The notes beneath the pieces are model-generated. The model was given only the letters and a program-made list of their open reading frames with translations, did not search any database and was not told the origin of the DNA. A stretch of 14,219 nt of DNA from positions 1 through 14,219 of the forward strand of contig CANKWG010000034.1 in assembly GCA_947487325.1 (NCBI GenBank), written 5' to 3'. A program made the position numbers and the translations under genes. Below are positions 12,405-14,219 of the stretch, piece by piece. Numbering within the stretch: position 1 is the first letter of the stretch; every line of letters begins with the position of its first letter. The DNA is from Oxalobacteraceae bacterium (GTDB taxonomy: Bacteria > Pseudomonadota > Gammaproteobacteria > Burkholderiales > Burkholderiaceae_D).

Positions 12405-12494
12405 CTGAAGACCACTGTTCGGTAGCACGCAGACCGAACTTGCGCCCAGCGAAAAATTGTTTTTCCCTGTGGCGTTAAACGATAAGGAAAAATC
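12405..12494 (+). promoter_or_regulatory. rpsD leader region with a hairpin; promoter not identified
   Basis: After the terminator, GTTCGGT (12417-12423) and ACCGAAC (12433-12439) form a perfect 7-bp hairpin with a 9-base loop. An AT-rich stretch follows (12451-12467) and then the rpsD ribosome binding site AAGGA (12484-12488). A promoter would be expected here if the terminator is efficient, but I see no pair of hexamers with acceptable spacing; TTGTTT at 12457 with GATAAG at 12481 is too poor and too close to the start codon. Confidence 0.4.
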
Positions 12495-13118
12495 GTGGCA
12501 CGTTATATTGGACCTAAAGCAAAACTCTCCCGCCGTGAAGGCACCGACTTGTTCCTCAAGAGCGCACGTCGCTCTTTGGATTCCAAGTGCAAACTCGATT
12601 CCAAGCCAGGTCAGCATGGCCGCACTTCCGGTGCGCGTACGTCGGATTATGGCAATCAGCTCCGTGAAAAGCAGAAGGTCAAGCGCATGTATGGCGTTCT
12701 TGAGCGTCAGTTCCGCCGCTACTTCGCAGAAGCGGATCGCCGCAAAGGCAATACAGGTGAAATGCTGCTGAAATTGCTCGAGGCTCGTCTGGACAATGTG
12801 GTCTATCGCATGGGTTTTGCATCGACCCGCGCCGAAGGCCGTCAGCTCGTATCGCACAAAGCCATCACGATCAACGGCAATGTCGTCAACATTCCTTCCT
12901 ACCAGGTGAAAGTTGGTGACGTCGTGGCGATTCGTGAAAACGCGAAGAAACAGGTGCGTATCGCCGAAGCGTTGTCACTGGCCGAGCAGTCCGGCCTCCC
13001 TATCTGGGTGTCGGTCGATGCAAAGAAGATGGAAGGTTCACTCAAGTCCTGGCCTGACCGCTCGGACTTCAATCAGGAAGTCAACGAGTCCCTGATCGTC
13101 GAACTGTATTCCCGATAA
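12495..13118 (+). CDS. rpsD: 30S ribosomal protein S4 (uS4, GTG start)
   Basis: S4 nucleates 30S assembly on 16S rRNA, lines the mRNA entry channel, and is the alpha-operon repressor in E. coli. The 207-residue product starts MARYIGPKAKLSRREGTDLF, contains SKPGQHGRTSGARTSDYG and the S4 RNA-binding domain RLDNVVYRMGFASTRAEGRQ to ITINGNVVNIPSYQVKVGD (about residues 98-140), and ends ESLIVELYSR. Only one Cys (residue 32) is present, so it is the zinc-free form. The start is GTG with AAGGA 6 bases upstream. It is separated from rpsK by a terminator and from rpoA by a hairpin-bearing gap. Confidence 0.98.
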   Translation: MARYIGPKAKLSRREGTDLFLKSARRSLDSKCKLDSKPGQHGRTSGARTSDYGNQLREKQKVKRMYGVLERQFRRYFAEADRRKGNTGEMLLKLLEARLDNVVYRMGFASTRAEGRQLVSHKAITINGNVVNIPSYQVKVGDVVAIRENAKKQVRIAEALSLAEQSGLPIWVSVDAKKMEGSLKSWPDRSDFNQEVNESLIVELYSR

Positions 13119-13125
13119 TTTCCCC

Positions 13126-13155
13126 GGCATGGGCCGCGTGCGGCCTGTGCCTTTC
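13126..13155 (+). terminator. Long hairpin between rpsD and rpoA (weak terminator or processing signal)
   Basis: Bases 13126-13136 and 13141-13151 form an 11-bp stem with two G-T wobbles and a CGTG loop, starting 7 bases after the rpsD stop. Only TTT follows before CG, so the T-run is too short for strong termination. It could attenuate rpoA expression relative to rpsD or act as an mRNA processing or stability element. The rest of the 91-base gap up to rpoA shows no clear promoter. Confidence 0.45.
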
Positions 13156-13209
13156 GATATGCCATCAGCCTTATCGGTGTAATGAGCCGAGGGTATTGAA
13201 AGGACATTC

Positions 13210-14187
13210 ATGCAAAACAATCTCTTGAAACCTCGCATTATCGAAGTTGAGCCTCTGGGCCCAGGCCATGCCAAAGTTGTGATGGAGCCGTTTGAGCGTG
13301 GCTACGGTCACACGCTGGGTAATGCTCTGCGCCGCGTGCTCCTGTCTTCCATGGTGGGTTACGCGCCAACCGAAGTCACTATTGCCGGTGTCGTGCATGA
13401 GTACTCGTCACTCGATGGTGTGCAGGAAGACGTCGTTGACATCCTGCTGAACCTCAAGGGCGTGGTCTTCAAGCTGCACAATCGCGATGAAGTCACATTG
13501 ACCTTGAAAAAAGAAGGTGAAGGTGCTGTCCTCGCGTCCGATATCGACCTCCCGCACGATGTTGAGCTGATCAATCCGAATCATGTGATCGCCCATCTGA
13601 CCCCAGGCGGCAAATTGGATATGCAGGTCAAGGTCGAAAAAGGCCGTGGCTATGTGCCAGGCAATGTGCGACGCCTTGCAGAAGATGCAAACAAAACTAT
13701 CGGCCGTATCATCCTTGATGCTTCGTTTTCGCCTGTTCGCCGTGTATCTTACGCAGTGGAGTCTGCGCGGGTCGAGCAGCGTACCGATCTCGACAAATTG
13801 GTCATCAACATCGAAACCAATGGTGTGATCACACCGGAAGAGGCGATCCGTCAATCTGCGCGTGTACTGGTTGATCAGCTCAATGTCTTCGCCGCACTCG
13901 AAGGAACCGAAACAGCAGCCGAAGCACCATCGCGCGCTCCGACGGTCGATCCTATTCTGTTGCGTCCTGTCGACGATCTGGAACTCACCGTGCGTTCTGC
14001 GAACTGCCTCAAAGCAGAGAACATCTACTACATTGGTGACCTGATCCAGCGTAGCGAGAATGAGCTCCTGAAAACACCGAATCTGGGTCGTAAATCGCTC
14101 AATGAGATCAAGGAAGTATTGGCCTCACGCGGTCTGACTCTGGGCATGAAGCTGGAGAACTGGCCGCCCGTCGGCTTTGATAAGTAA
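13210..14187 (+). CDS. rpoA: DNA-directed RNA polymerase subunit alpha
   Basis: Alpha dimerises to scaffold assembly of RNA polymerase, and its C-terminal domain contacts UP elements and activators. The 325-residue product (E. coli 329) has the N-terminal domain with FERGYGHTLGNALRRVLLSS (residues 28-47), needed for dimer and beta binding, ending near residue 232; a short Ala/Glu linker (about 232-245); and the C-terminal domain with LTVRSANCLKAENI, where Arg262 matches DNA-contacting E. coli Arg265, then NLGRKSLNEIKEVLASRGL and LENWPP. AAGGA lies 6 bases before the ATG. rplQ normally follows but is beyond the window. Confidence 0.99.
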   Translation: MQNNLLKPRIIEVEPLGPGHAKVVMEPFERGYGHTLGNALRRVLLSSMVGYAPTEVTIAGVVHEYSSLDGVQEDVVDILLNLKGVVFKLHNRDEVTLTLKKEGEGAVLASDIDLPHDVELINPNHVIAHLTPGGKLDMQVKVEKGRGYVPGNVRRLAEDANKTIGRIILDASFSPVRRVSYAVESARVEQRTDLDKLVINIETNGVITPEEAIRQSARVLVDQLNVFAALEGTETAAEAPSRAPTVDPILLRPVDDLELTVRSANCLKAENIYYIGDLIQRSENELLKTPNLGRKSLNEIKEVLASRGLTLGMKLENWPPVGFDK

Positions 14188-14219
14188 TTTGTTCAACAAT
14201 CACCGGCCCGCGCCGACCT

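Noticed and set aside
12457..12486. Possible promoter TTGTTT with GATAAG before rpsD
   Set aside because: Both hexamers match poorly, and the transcription start would fall on or beside the start codon, leaving no ribosome binding site on the transcript.
1..14219. Novel defence, mobile or biosynthetic system
   Set aside because: Every reading frame of note is a conserved housekeeping gene in canonical order with small gaps; there is no insertion, repeat array, integrase or atypical composition.

Overview
This window is one continuous, forward-strand ribosomal protein superoperon (the S10, spc and alpha clusters joined), running from the last codons of an EF-Tu gene to the end of rpoA. Gene order is tuf(3' end)-rpsJ-rplC-rplD-rplW-rplB-rpsS-rplV-rpsC-rplP-rpmC-rpsQ // rplN-rplX-rplE-rpsN-rpsH-rplF-rplR-rpsE-rpmD-rplO-secY-infA-rpmJ-rpsM-rpsK // rpsD-rpoA. 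All 28 genes look intact apart from tuf, which is cut by the window edge. No mobile element, CRISPR array, tRNA, rRNA or foreign-looking cargo is visible.

The organism is most likely a betaproteobacterium, probably of the order Burkholderiales. Reasons: infA lies between secY and rpmJ, which is not the gammaproteobacterial arrangement; S14 is the 101-residue zinc-free form; S3 has a long Ala/Lys/Arg-rich C-terminal tail; and the L22, S4, S8 and S10 sequences read like the betaproteobacterial versions I remember. Base composition looks moderate (somewhat above 50% G+C by eye), lower than Burkholderia or Bordetella. I cannot name the family or genus with confidence.

Layout: 1-158 is the EF-Tu C-terminus. 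The gap 159-241 holds two hairpins. rpsJ (242-553) stands apart from rplC because of a 162-base gap that contains a good sigma-70-like promoter (591-619) wrapped in inverted repeats. From rplC to rpsQ (716-5523) the genes are tightly packed, several overlapping by 1-4 bases. The gap 5524-5726 holds a second promoter candidate and a roughly 160-base leader with three hairpins. rplN to rpsK (5727-12351) is again dense, with secY, infA and rpmJ embedded. The gap 12352-12494 contains a clear Rho-independent terminator followed by another hairpin, so rpsD-rpoA appears to be a separately regulated unit. A further long hairpin separates rpsD from rpoA.

Together the genes supply much of the 30S and 50S proteins, initiation factor IF1, the SecY translocon channel and the RNA polymerase alpha subunit, so ribosome, secretion and transcription capacity are expressed jointly. 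The genes themselves are ordinary. The points worth a second look are all in the four larger intergenic gaps and at the rpsM start, where regulatory structure sits in places unlike the E. coli S10, spc and alpha leaders. I did not find a previously undescribed biological system, and I would not claim one.
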